From Luteitalea sp. (GTDB lineage Bacteria; Acidobacteriota; Vicinamibacteria; Vicinamibacterales; Vicinamibacteraceae), in contig WHTZ01000012.1 in assembly GCA_009377495.1 (NCBI GenBank), positions 426-64,425 on the forward strand: 64,000 nt of DNA, read 5' to 3'. Position 1 is the first letter of the stretch. Each line of letters begins with the position of its first letter. Below, in pieces: positions 1 to 7,364 of this stretch. The translations under genes and the position numbers were made by a program. Below the pieces are notes generated by a model. That model did no database searches, was not told the DNA's origin, and saw only the letters and a program-made list of their open reading frames with translations.

Positions 1-423
1 TTCAGCGCCGCCTCGGGACGCCCGCGCACGGTCACCTCGGATGACACGTCCCTCGACGCGCACGGCGATCAGCAAACCGCGGACCAGGTAGGCGAGCGAC
101 GGCGCGCGGCTGACTTCGACGGCCGAATCGACGAGACATACTACGACCCGTCGGCCTGGGCACCCGTGAGCGAACAGCGGTTCGGCACGACCGGTCGCAA
201 CAGCGTTCGCACGCCCGGTTTTTGGAACCTGAACGTGTCGATCTTCCGGTCGTTCGACGTCGGTCAGACCACGCGACTACAGTTCCGTGCCGAGGTGTTC
301 CATGTGACGAACCACCCGCAGTGGGCGATCCCGAATCTGAACGCGAGCAGCCCGAACTTCATGGAGATCACCGAGGCCAGCGGCAACCGCAGCGTCCGGC
401 TCAGCATGCGCCTGACGTTCTGA
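1..423 (+). CDS. TonB-dependent receptor, C-terminal end (partial)
   Basis: The reading frame is open from the first base of the window, so the gene starts outside it; the last 140 residues are visible. They read as the final strands of an outer-membrane beta-barrel: a PGFWNLNVSIFRSF segment, then LQFRAEVFHVTNHPQW, and a terminal VRLSMRLTF ending in the C-terminal phenylalanine recognised by the BAM machinery. The F-R-x-E-x-F/x-N-x-P pattern is typical of the large Oar-like receptors with an N-terminal carboxypeptidase-regulatory-like domain that are abundant in Acidobacteriota. The substrate cannot be deduced. Downstream it is separated from the convergent acetyltransferase gene by a run of GC-rich hairpins. 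The family call is fairly sure; the subfamily is an inference. Confidence 0.75.
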   Translation, partial: FSAASGRPRTVTSDDTSLDAHGDQQTADQVGERRRAADFDGRIDETYYDPSAWAPVSEQRFGTTGRNSVRTPGFWNLNVSIFRSFDVGQTTRLQFRAEVFHVTNHPQWAIPNLNASSPNFMEITEASGNRSVRLSMRLTF

Positions 424-454
424 CTTGCGTGCAACACGAAGAACACGAGGTGCG

Positions 455-605
455 CGTAGGGCGCCCCTTTAGGGGCGCCAGGCACGGCGGATGCGCCGGC
501 ACGGCTGATGGGCCGGCGCGGCTAAAGCCGCGCCCTACTCCAGTGGCGCCCCAAAGGGGCGCCCTACTTCGTGATCTTCGTGATCTTTGTGGTTGAAACG
601 CCCTA
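455..605. repeat. cluster of three GC-rich palindromes
   Basis: This is the intergenic space between two convergent genes. It holds three perfect short hairpins: 460-479 (9-bp arms, GGCGCCCCT/AGGGGCGCC), 515-534 (9-bp arms, GGCGCGGCT/AGCCGCGCC) and 545-563 (8-bp arms, GGCGCCCC/GGGGCGCC). Each is flanked by GTAGGG or GCCCTAC. A lone GCCCTAC at 599-605 forms the stop codon of the neighbouring acetyltransferase. They belong to a family scattered through the window and could act as bidirectional transcription terminators here. Confidence 0.75.
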
Positions 606-1169
606 CGTACGCGACTCTTGTGCCCGCCTGGCTCTCCACTCCGACGCGAGCACGCTGTAAATGACCAGGTCCACGTAGTGGTCATAGAGCCACTCGGCGT
701 CGCGCCGGAGGCCTTCGCGTGTGAAGCCGAGGCGCTCGGCGATGGCGCAGCTCCGCTGGTTGCCGGTGGCGCACGCGATCTCGGCACGGTTCAAGCCCAA
801 CTCGCCAAAGACATGATCGAGCAGCACCGCGCACGCACGCGTCACGAGGCCTCGGCCCTGCGCGCGCTCGGTCACCCAGTAGCCAATGCTCGTTGCGCGA
901 TTTGGCCAGTCGATCTTGTGGAGGCCGAGGGCACCGACGAGGCGGCCGTGATCCCGTAGCGCGCACGCGAAGCCGTTATGCACCGAGAACTGCTGCAAGC
1001 TGGTGCGAATGAACGTCCGTGTGTCCTCGGCACACCGGTTCGTGTCGAGCCATGGGAGCCACTGGCGCAGATATGCGCGATTGGCATCGACGACCCCGAA
1101 AAGCTCTTCTGCGTGGTGCTCTTCCAATAGCTCCATCGACGTCCCCTCATCGACTCTCAAGACAAACAT
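603..1169 (-). CDS. GNAT family N-acetyltransferase (RimJ/RimL-like)
   Basis: This 188-residue protein has the layout of the RimJ/RimL branch of the GNAT fold. It opens with a substrate-side segment (YLRQWLPWLD, the typical RxWLPWxD motif), continues with GRLVGALGLHKIDWPNRATS and a GYWVTERAQGRGLVTRA acetyl-CoA-binding loop (the Q/RxxGxG/A signature), and closes with CATGNQRSCAIAERLGFTREG, the usual N-x-x-S-x-x-x-x-E/A-x-LGF motif. Family members transfer an acetyl group from acetyl-CoA to N-terminal amines of ribosomal proteins or to small amines; the true acceptor is unknown. The start codon is the first in the frame and gives a full-length product. The stop codon lies in a GCCCTAC repeat flank. 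It is monocistronic and convergent with the receptor gene. Confidence 0.85.
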   Translation of the reverse strand: MFVLRVDEGTSMELLEEHHAEELFGVVDANRAYLRQWLPWLDTNRCAEDTRTFIRTSLQQFSVHNGFACALRDHGRLVGALGLHKIDWPNRATSIGYWVTERAQGRGLVTRACAVLLDHVFGELGLNRAEIACATGNQRSCAIAERLGFTREGLRRDAEWLYDHYVDLVIYSVLASEWRARRAQESRT

Positions 1170-1440
1170 CGCAAGCCCCCCGGGATGGCATCAGGAAGGC
1201 AATCCTAACCGGTTCTCGGCGCGTCCGGGCGCCTGTGGTGCCCCGAAGCGACGACGAGGATGAGGAGGAACCTACTCTGCTGTTCTAAGGTGGGTGTACA
1301 CGATCATAACATCAGCGCCGTGCGGCGATACACAGCCCACCGCTCAAACGAAGCGGACCGACCGATCGTGCGGCTTTCGTCGCGGGTTCGGTTCTTGAAC
1401 ATGGTCAGGGGAGCAACCCCAAAGTTGAGGAGAAGCGCCA

Positions 1441-1584
1441 TGAGAGTGAGCGAGATCATGACTCGAAATCCGGTGAGCTGTCCCGCTGACACGCCGTTGG
1501 AAACCGTCGCGAAGCTGATGGCGGAGCGTGACTGCGGTGAGATCCCCATCGTCGACGGCGATGGCACACAACGTCCGGTCGGAC
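1441..1584 (+). pseudogene. truncated CBS-domain protein
   Basis: An ATG preceded by a good Shine-Dalgarno sequence (GAGGAGAA) opens the frame MRVSEIMTRNPVSC, continuing through ETVAKLMAERDCGEIPIVDG. This is the canonical first half of a CBS domain, an adenosyl-ligand-binding module seen in many regulatory proteins. Homology stops abruptly after about 48 residues, at the point where VVTDRDI normally follows. Beyond it the frame stays open to 1976 but is basic, low-similarity sequence that runs antisense to the small gene at 1656-1871, so I do not count it as protein. An intact CBS protein would be about 140 residues or more. The simplest reading is a gene cut by a deletion that kept its translation signals. 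Confidence 0.6.
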
Positions 1585-1655
1585 GGGTACGCCTGGCCAG
1601 GGGCGTGTATCGAAATCGCCCACACCGATCTGCTCAGGTAATGAAGCTCAGCGGA

Positions 1656-1871
1656 TTACAGCACAGCAAGCTGCTCATCGAGGGCGGCGATCAGCTTTTC
1701 GAGCATCGCGCGATGCGCGGGAACGGTGGCCACCGCGAGGTCTGCCACGGCGCGAGCCCGGGCGAGCTCCAGGGACCGGCGGCGTGGATCCTCCGGCGCG
1801 GCCGACTGCTTACCACGCGCAGCGTCCTCCTGTTGAGCCTCAACGGACTTACTCTCCCATCCTCGTGCCAT
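1656..1871 (-). CDS. small conserved hypothetical protein (71 aa)
   Basis: The product starts MARGWESKSVEAQQEDAA and ends in a long charged alpha-helix (LELARARAVADLAVATVPAH, then MLEKLIAALDEQL). I recall small proteins of this pattern from Acidobacteriota genomes, but no function is known to me. The frame is open further upstream to 2000, but the ATG at 1871 is preferred because it is preceded by GAAGGGGG at a suitable distance and because family members begin with MARGWESKS. The sequence predicts a soluble, mainly helical, possibly coiled-coil protein without a signal peptide or membrane segment. It lies just downstream of the large helicase gene in the same direction, about 165 bp after that gene ends, so it may be co-transcribed with it. 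Confidence 0.6.
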   Translation of the reverse strand: MARGWESKSVEAQQEDAARGKQSAAPEDPRRRSLELARARAVADLAVATVPAHRAMLEKLIAALDEQLAVL

Positions 1872-2035
1872 ATGTTGCCCCCTTCGAGCAATTCGGAGAT
1901 ATCGTCTGGCAATTCGAGCGTAACTCGCCTGCGTTCGATTGTCGGCTGTTTGCTCGAGCTTGTCGGTGCAGACTGACGCTACGTAGGCGCGGTGCGGCAC
2001 GCTATTCAGGGAAACGTCGAACGGCGGACCGCGGC

Positions 2036-5000
2036 CTACTGAGCCGAGGCGACCCGAAGCCGACTCCGGACGGCTCCAAGGGGACCAACGTCCACCGGCA
2101 CGCCGTCGCGAAACGCAATCACCTGCTTCGAAAACGGCGAGACCCGCCCGCCTGGCGTGAGGATGCCCACGAGATTGAGCGGGTCCCCGCTGCTCACCAT
2201 GACGAGCTCTCCCGAGGTTGGGAGGCGTCGGGCCGCGCGAAGCGCGTCGACCGCACCGGGTAGCGCGTACTGCTCACCGACGAAGCCATCGACGAACCGG
2301 CCGCCGCGGATCTCACCTCGCGCTTCGAGCCGCCGGTAGATGCCGAGCAGCACGCGCCAAGGCGGCGCCTGTGCTTCTCGTGCCAGCAGATCCCGAAAGA
2401 CGACGCCGTATCGCCGGAGGAACTGCCAGGCGCGGCGCTCGGCCTTCAGATCCGGCGCCATGTCCGACGCTTCGGCGCCCCAGAGCGACCATCGTCCTAC
2501 CGGCATCAGCCGCGGCACCAACCGCCCGCCGCGGACCAGTCGCAGTCGGCCGCTGGCCGCTCGCCGCTTGTGCTGTGGCTGAAGCAACACCCGCAAACCA
2601 GCGATGCCGTCGCCCGTCACGAGGCCACGCGCGACGAGCTCCCAGAGCGCCTCCTCCGCGGCTGCCGGCATCAGGCCCGTCCCGCGCGCAAGGTCCGTGA
2701 GAAACGATGCACCGCGCTGCTCGAGATGTGCAGCCACCGCCTGTGCCTCGCGCGAGAGCCCATCCACACTCGACCACGTGGCCTGCCGATCGTCGAGAAA
2801 GCCGGCCAGATCATCCCGTAGCACGAACGCGAGCGGCGCCTGACGCGTCGGTGTGGAGACGATGCGTCGTGATCGGCCGTTCGACGCTCGTCCCTCGCGC
2901 CTCGGCTCTCGGACCTCGTCCGGCATGTCTCGGTGCGAGAGCCGCCCCCAGGCGACGGCGCCCGCGAGGCAGAGGTGTTCGAGATCGGCAGCATCGTAGC
3001 TGGCGACACGCGCTGGTAGCACAGACTGCTCCCAGGCCGGCGCCGGCAACTCGATGCCCTGGAGCTGACGGATCACCTCCAGCAGTCCCTCGCGCCCATG
3101 TAGCAGGGTCCCCGGCGCAATGTGCTGCCATCGCAAGAGGAAGCGGATGAAGTCGGCTGCTGTCACCGGTTCGATCTCGCGCCGCAGCCGGCCGAGGGTG
3201 AGACGATGGATGCGTGCGAGCAACCGCCGGTCGCACCACTCCACCTCGTTTGGCGCAGACGAGCCCGTGAAGCGACCACGCAGCACCACACCTCGCCCTT
3301 CGAGTCCTGCGAGCGCGATCTCGACACGGGAGGGCGGAAGGCTGCTTCGTTCCGCCAACGCGCGCACCGTGACGGGACCGAGCGCTTCGAGCCAGCCTTG
3401 GACCATTGCCTCCGCTGCATCACGCTCGTTCGCGCGAGTGACGTTCTCTGGGGGAGAAACCTGAGGATCCAGATCCACGCGGCCGAGCACCGCTTCCACA
3501 CCCGGAAGGCGCTCGACAGCGATGAGCGCGCGCGATCGTGCCTGATCCCCGTCCCAGGTGGCGATTGCTGCACGCCGCGTCTCCCTGAGCTCTTCCACGT
3601 ATGCCAACCATGGGTCCGCATCCTCGAGCCGCAGAAGCCCCACCGTGAGTAGGAAGTCGTGCAGCTCGTCGGCGTCGCGCACATCGGGCCACGCCTGCGC
3701 GCACACCGTCGCAACGGCCTCCGGATCCAGCCGACCGATGCCGTCTGCCAGGTCGTCGTCCAGCCGTCGCAAGGAGACGGCCCGCGCTCGCCGCTCCTCG
3801 AGCGGCGCGTCGTCCAGGAACGCGTAAGGGTTCGCGTTGAGAATCTCGTGCGACATCGGCGATGGCGCCGGCGTGTCGACCGCCACCGTGCGGATCTCGC
3901 CGCGCTCGATGGCTTCGACCAGATCTCGCAGACCGTCGAGATCCATCGCCTCGTGCAAGCAGTTGAGAACCGTCTCGTTCACCAGGGGGTGATCAGGCGG
4001 CACGATCGGACCGATCTGGTTGTCCTGACAGGCGACCTGCGCGGGAAAGACCGCCGCGAGCAGGTCGTCGGCGCGCATCCGTTGCAGTGGCATCGGAACC
4101 CTGCGGCCGCCTTCGTGTCGGCGAAGCGCCAGTGCACGCGTCGCGTTCCAGCGCCAGCGGTTGGTGAACATGGGCGACACCAACATCGCTTGCACGAGAT
4201 CCTCGCGAAGCGTCGCGAGGCGAATCATGCCGAACGCGCTGTCGAGTGGAAAGGAGTGCTGCTCTCCGAGCGACAATACGACGCCGTCATCGGTCGCCGC
4301 CGCCTGCAGCTCGAAGTCGAACGTCACGCAGAAGCGCTTGCGCAGCGTGAAGCCCAACGCGCGGTTGATTCGCCCACCGAACGGTGTGTGCAGCACGAGC
4401 TGCATGCCGCCCGCCTCGTCGAAGAAGCGCTCCGCGATCACCGTCCGCATGCTCGGCACGACGCCGAGCATGCGGACCGTTGTGCCGACGTAGTCGACAA
4501 TCTGTTCTGCCCCGCCAGGCGCTACGCCGGTCTCCTGCTCCAGCCAAGTCACGGCCGCTCCGCGGTCGTCGAGGAGCACCGCCACTCCGTCACGGAGGTC
4601 GGAGACCGCTTGGCTCATCTCGCGCGTTCGCGCCGGCGCCTCGCCGAGCCAGAAGGGCACGTTCGGCGGCGCCCCTTTGGCGTCTTCCACGCGCAAGCGG
4701 CCCGACTCGACGCGGCGGATGCGCCACGAGTGGTTGCCCAGCAGGAAAATGTCACCCGCCATGGATTCGACCGCGAAGTCCTCGTTGACCTTGCCGACGA
4801 ACGTGCCCGAGGGCTCCTCGATGACGTCATAGTCCGCCACGTCCGGGATCGCGCCACCCGACGTGATGGCGGCAAGGCGTGCGCCGCGACGGCCACGCAA
4901 GCGCTTGTGCACGCGGTCGCGATGGAGATAGGCTGACCGGCGCCCTCGTCCCGTGGCAATGCCTTCGCTCAAGATCTCCACAACGGCATCGAACTGGTCT

Positions 5001-6337
5001 CGCGCAAGGTTGTGGAAGGGATATGCTCGTCGAACGAGGTTCCAGAGCTCCTCTTCGCCGATCTCCCCTGTGGCGGCGATCGCCACGATTTGCTGCGCCA
5101 GGATGTCGAGCGGCGTTTCCGGAATGATGAGGCGATCCAGCTCGCCGGCGCGAACCGCGCGCAGGGACGCCGCGCACTGCACCAGCTCGTCGCGGGTCAG
5201 CGGGTAGAGAATGCCCTTGGGAATGGCACCCAACCAATGGCCAGATCGGCCGACACGCTGGAGCAGCGTGGCGAGCTGGCGCGGCGCCCCGATATGACAG
5301 ACGAGATCGACGTGCCCGATGTCGATGCCGAGCTCCAGCGACGCCGTGGCAACCACGACCGCGATCTCGCCACGCTTGAGACGCTCCTCCGCGCTCAGGC
5401 GCGTGGCTCGTGACAAGCTGCCGTGGTGCGTGGCCACGCGGTCGGAACCAAGCCGCTCGCTCAGCTCGTGCGCGACGCGCTCCGCCTGACGGCGCGTGTT
5501 CACGAAGACGAGCGTGGCACGATGCGCCTGCACCTGTGCGACGACCCGGTCGTAGATCTCGGCCCACAGCTCGTGCGTTGCGATGGGGCCGAGCTCTTGG
5601 TCGGGCACGTCAATCGTGAGCTGAAGTTGCCGTCGGTGGCCCACGTCCACAATCGCACAGTCTGGGCTCTCGTCTCGGCACGGGTCAGCGCTGCCGACGA
5701 GCAAGCGCGCGATCTCCTCGATGGGCTTCTGCGTGGCGCTCAAACCGATCCGTTGCAGCGGCGGCCCGCTGAGCGCGTCCAGACGCTCGAGCGAGAGCGC
5801 AAGATGCGAGCCGCGCTTGTCACCCGCCGAGGCGTGAATCTCGTCGACGATCACCGTGCGCGCGGTCGACAGGAAGCGCCGGCTCCCTTCCGCCGTGAGC
5901 AGGATGAAGAGGGACTCGGGCGTCGTGATGAGGATGTGCGGCGGACGGCGAAGCATCCGTGCGCGGTCTCGCGCCGCGGTATCGCCCGTGCGCACGGCCA
6001 CACGGATCTCTGGGATCTCCAGCCCGCGCGCCGCCGCCGCCTCCCGAATGCCCCGCAGCGGCTCCTGCAGGTTCTTTTCGATGTCGTTGCTCAGCGCCTT
6101 GAGCGGCGACACGTAGACGACCGCGGTACGATCCTCCAGCTTCCCGGCAAGCGCCTCTTCAACCAAGCCATTGATCGACCAGAGAAACGCGGCGAGCGTC
6201 TTGCCTGACCCAGTCGGCGCCGCAATCAGGGTGTGCCGGCCGGAGGCGATCGCCCGCCACCCGGAGGCCTGCGGCGGCGTGGGCTCATGAAAGCGCCCTG
6301 CAAACCAGTCGGCAACGAGAGAATGAAAGGGGATCAT
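2036..6337 (-). CDS. lhr: Lhr-type large ATP-dependent helicase
   Basis: This is a 1,433-residue superfamily 2 helicase. Near the N-terminus are the Q-motif-like RFHEPTPPQASGW, Walker A APTGSGKT (about residues 40-47), the Walker B box VDEIHASAGDKRG in place of DEAD, the SATQ motif III, the VFVNTRRQAER and VVVATASLELGIDIG helicase C-terminal motifs, and QRVGRSGH (motif VI). A winged-helix region and the long C-terminal Lhr-specific region follow; the length matches bacterial Lhr (about 1,500 aa). Lhr proteins are 3'-5' DNA translocases that unwind RNA:DNA hybrids and are tied to DNA repair. Two consecutive ATGs lie after GGGAGAGC; the second (6337) has the better spacing. An upstream in-frame start at 6406 would overlap the remnant at 6361-6618 and is unlikely. 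Confidence 0.93.
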   Translation of the reverse strand: MIPFHSLVADWFAGRFHEPTPPQASGWRAIASGRHTLIAAPTGSGKTLAAFLWSINGLVEEALAGKLEDRTAVVYVSPLKALSNDIEKNLQEPLRGIREAAAARGLEIPEIRVAVRTGDTAARDRARMLRRPPHILITTPESLFILLTAEGSRRFLSTARTVIVDEIHASAGDKRGSHLALSLERLDALSGPPLQRIGLSATQKPIEEIARLLVGSADPCRDESPDCAIVDVGHRRQLQLTIDVPDQELGPIATHELWAEIYDRVVAQVQAHRATLVFVNTRRQAERVAHELSERLGSDRVATHHGSLSRATRLSAEERLKRGEIAVVVATASLELGIDIGHVDLVCHIGAPRQLATLLQRVGRSGHWLGAIPKGILYPLTRDELVQCAASLRAVRAGELDRLIIPETPLDILAQQIVAIAATGEIGEEELWNLVRRAYPFHNLARDQFDAVVEILSEGIATGRGRRSAYLHRDRVHKRLRGRRGARLAAITSGGAIPDVADYDVIEEPSGTFVGKVNEDFAVESMAGDIFLLGNHSWRIRRVESGRLRVEDAKGAPPNVPFWLGEAPARTREMSQAVSDLRDGVAVLLDDRGAAVTWLEQETGVAPGGAEQIVDYVGTTVRMLGVVPSMRTVIAERFFDEAGGMQLVLHTPFGGRINRALGFTLRKRFCVTFDFELQAAATDDGVVLSLGEQHSFPLDSAFGMIRLATLREDLVQAMLVSPMFTNRWRWNATRALALRRHEGGRRVPMPLQRMRADDLLAAVFPAQVACQDNQIGPIVPPDHPLVNETVLNCLHEAMDLDGLRDLVEAIERGEIRTVAVDTPAPSPMSHEILNANPYAFLDDAPLEERRARAVSLRRLDDDLADGIGRLDPEAVATVCAQAWPDVRDADELHDFLLTVGLLRLEDADPWLAYVEELRETRRAAIATWDGDQARSRALIAVERLPGVEAVLGRVDLDPQVSPPENVTRANERDAAEAMVQGWLEALGPVTVRALAERSSLPPSRVEIALAGLEGRGVVLRGRFTGSSAPNEVEWCDRRLLARIHRLTLGRLRREIEPVTAADFIRFLLRWQHIAPGTLLHGREGLLEVIRQLQGIELPAPAWEQSVLPARVASYDAADLEHLCLAGAVAWGRLSHRDMPDEVREPRREGRASNGRSRRIVSTPTRQAPLAFVLRDDLAGFLDDRQATWSSVDGLSREAQAVAAHLEQRGASFLTDLARGTGLMPAAAEEALWELVARGLVTGDGIAGLRVLLQPQHKRRAASGRLRLVRGGRLVPRLMPVGRWSLWGAEASDMAPDLKAERRAWQFLRRYGVVFRDLLAREAQAPPWRVLLGIYRRLEARGEIRGGRFVDGFVGEQYALPGAVDALRAARRLPTSGELVMVSSGDPLNLVGILTPGGRVSPFSKQVIAFRDGVPVDVGPLGAVRSRLRVASAQ

Positions 6338-6360
6338 CATGCTCTCCCATTTTACTCGTT

Positions 6361-6618
6361 GCCTGCACCGTGGTGCAGGACGATGGCACGACCGCGGAGC
6401 AGACATTCATATTCGAATCGTTCCAGCGGCAGACGTTCCGCATCAGCGACCATTTTCCGGCACTCGAGAATCAGCGGTTCAGCATCCTGGTCGAGAGCGT
6501 AGGCCTTGGTGAAGATTTCATCGCGACCACTGTCGAGTACGCGCGGTATCAGTCGACGGAAGGGCGATTCGCCAACGGAGGTGGCTCCGCCCTCGCCACT
6601 GTCATTCCGTATCCGTAG
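6361..6618 (+). pseudogene. 3' remnant of a secreted repeat/Ig-like protein
   Basis: An 86-codon open stretch, ending at a TAG, lies head-to-head with the helicase start. It has protein-like composition: TAEQTFIFESFQRQTF, then NQRFSILVESVG and EYARYQSTEGRFANGGGSAL, closing with TVIPYP. This resembles the last repeat of large secreted Acidobacteriota proteins, in which a phrase like VESxG...ERAMY...G.NA.ATRLP ends the chain. No start codon with a ribosome-binding site exists and its 5' side runs into the helicase gene, so it looks like the stump of a gene whose front was removed when the helicase locus arrived. The family resemblance is from memory and weak. Confidence 0.35.
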
Positions 6619-6620
6619 GC

Positions 6621-6783
6621 TAAGGGTCCGGTAAGAAATAAGGTTGACATTCTGGGCGTCGAGGCGCCCAGCGCGCAAGGCGCGAGGAGCGCGCATACCG
6701 GGAGTATGTAAGCGACGAGCAACGCAGCCAGATGGGATGCATCGGCGGCCAGAATGTCGAGTTTATTTCTTACCGGACCCTAA
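6621..6783. mobile_element. MITE-like inverted-repeat element (163 bp)
   Basis: Two 35-bp terminal inverted repeats, 6621-6655 and 6749-6783, match at 31 of 35 positions; both contain GGGTCCGGTAAGAAATAA and GACATTCTGG. The 93-bp interior contains the string AAGGCGCGAGGAGCGCGCAT with an inner hairpin around CATACCGGGAGTATG. No coding capacity is seen. The long terminal repeats, small size and absence of a transposase fit a non-autonomous, transposase-mobilised element. The right end overlaps the stop codon of the DinB-family gene. Confidence 0.65.
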
Positions 6784-7346
6784 GGTTCTCTTGTGGGAAA
6801 GCCTTCTGTTCCCATCACACGCCTCGCTTGCGTCATATGACGTCGCTCGTGCGTAACGAGGATTTTATAGGCGTCCAACAAGCTGTACGTCGCAAAGCTG
6901 GCAACGGGCGACGTGATGATCACCGTTCTCAGATTCACATGCTCCGTCATCTTCATATGTTCGATCACTTCTCGCTGGTGTGCGTCGAACTTGGCGATGA
7001 TGTCAGTGTCGATCGTGCTGCTGGACGGCCGAAATCTCGGATCCGCTTTGAGCTTGCGCTGCGCTTCGGGTTGTACTGCTTTGAGAATCATCGATCCAAA
7101 GAGGCGTGGCAGCAGCGGTAACCGCTCCTTCAAGGAGGCCTTGTACTCGCCTCGCGCGATGTTCCTTATGACCGGAAAGTAATCGGCGTTGATCACAATC
7201 AGATGGTCGAAGCACTGAGCCACGCTCCACTCATCAGCGTTCGGTCGCCAATTCAGCTGCTCCGCGCTCAAATGACCGAAGGTCTTCTGTGCGTCATCGG
7301 CAATGGCGCGCGCTTCGTCGATCAGCGTTGGAAGTTCTTCGTTCAT
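6780..7346 (-). CDS. DinB-family (four-helix) protein
   Basis: This 188-residue helical protein belongs to the DinB/YfiT-like metalloenzyme superfamily. The first helix ends in LSAEQLNWRPNADEWSVAQC, a classical DinB signature, followed by FDHLIVINADY with the first metal-ligand histidine, and the C-terminal HERRHMTQARRV supplies the other two histidines of the usual three-histidine site. Such proteins include thiol S-transferases (bacillithiol or mycothiol dependent) and many members of unknown function, so no substrate can be named. The TAG stop codon lies within the terminal inverted repeat of the adjacent MITE-like element, so the element seems to have fixed the C-terminus. The gene follows the phosphatase gene in the same direction after 18 bp, and co-transcription is plausible. 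Confidence 0.82.
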   Translation of the reverse strand: MNEELPTLIDEARAIADDAQKTFGHLSAEQLNWRPNADEWSVAQCFDHLIVINADYFPVIRNIARGEYKASLKERLPLLPRLFGSMILKAVQPEAQRKLKADPRFRPSSSTIDTDIIAKFDAHQREVIEHMKMTEHVNLRTVIITSPVASFATYSLLDAYKILVTHERRHMTQARRVMGTEGFPTREP

Positions 7347-7364
7347 GGACCGCGACCTTCCGCG

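Noticed and set aside
1585..1976. Continuation of the CBS-domain frame to 1976
   Set aside because: After residue 48 the frame has no CBS similarity and runs antisense to the better-supported 71-residue gene.
3659..4936. 425-codon open frame on the + strand inside lhr
   Set aside because: It is the complementary-frame shadow of the helicase gene in high-GC DNA: no start with a Shine-Dalgarno, no recognisable domain, arginine/alanine-rich composition.
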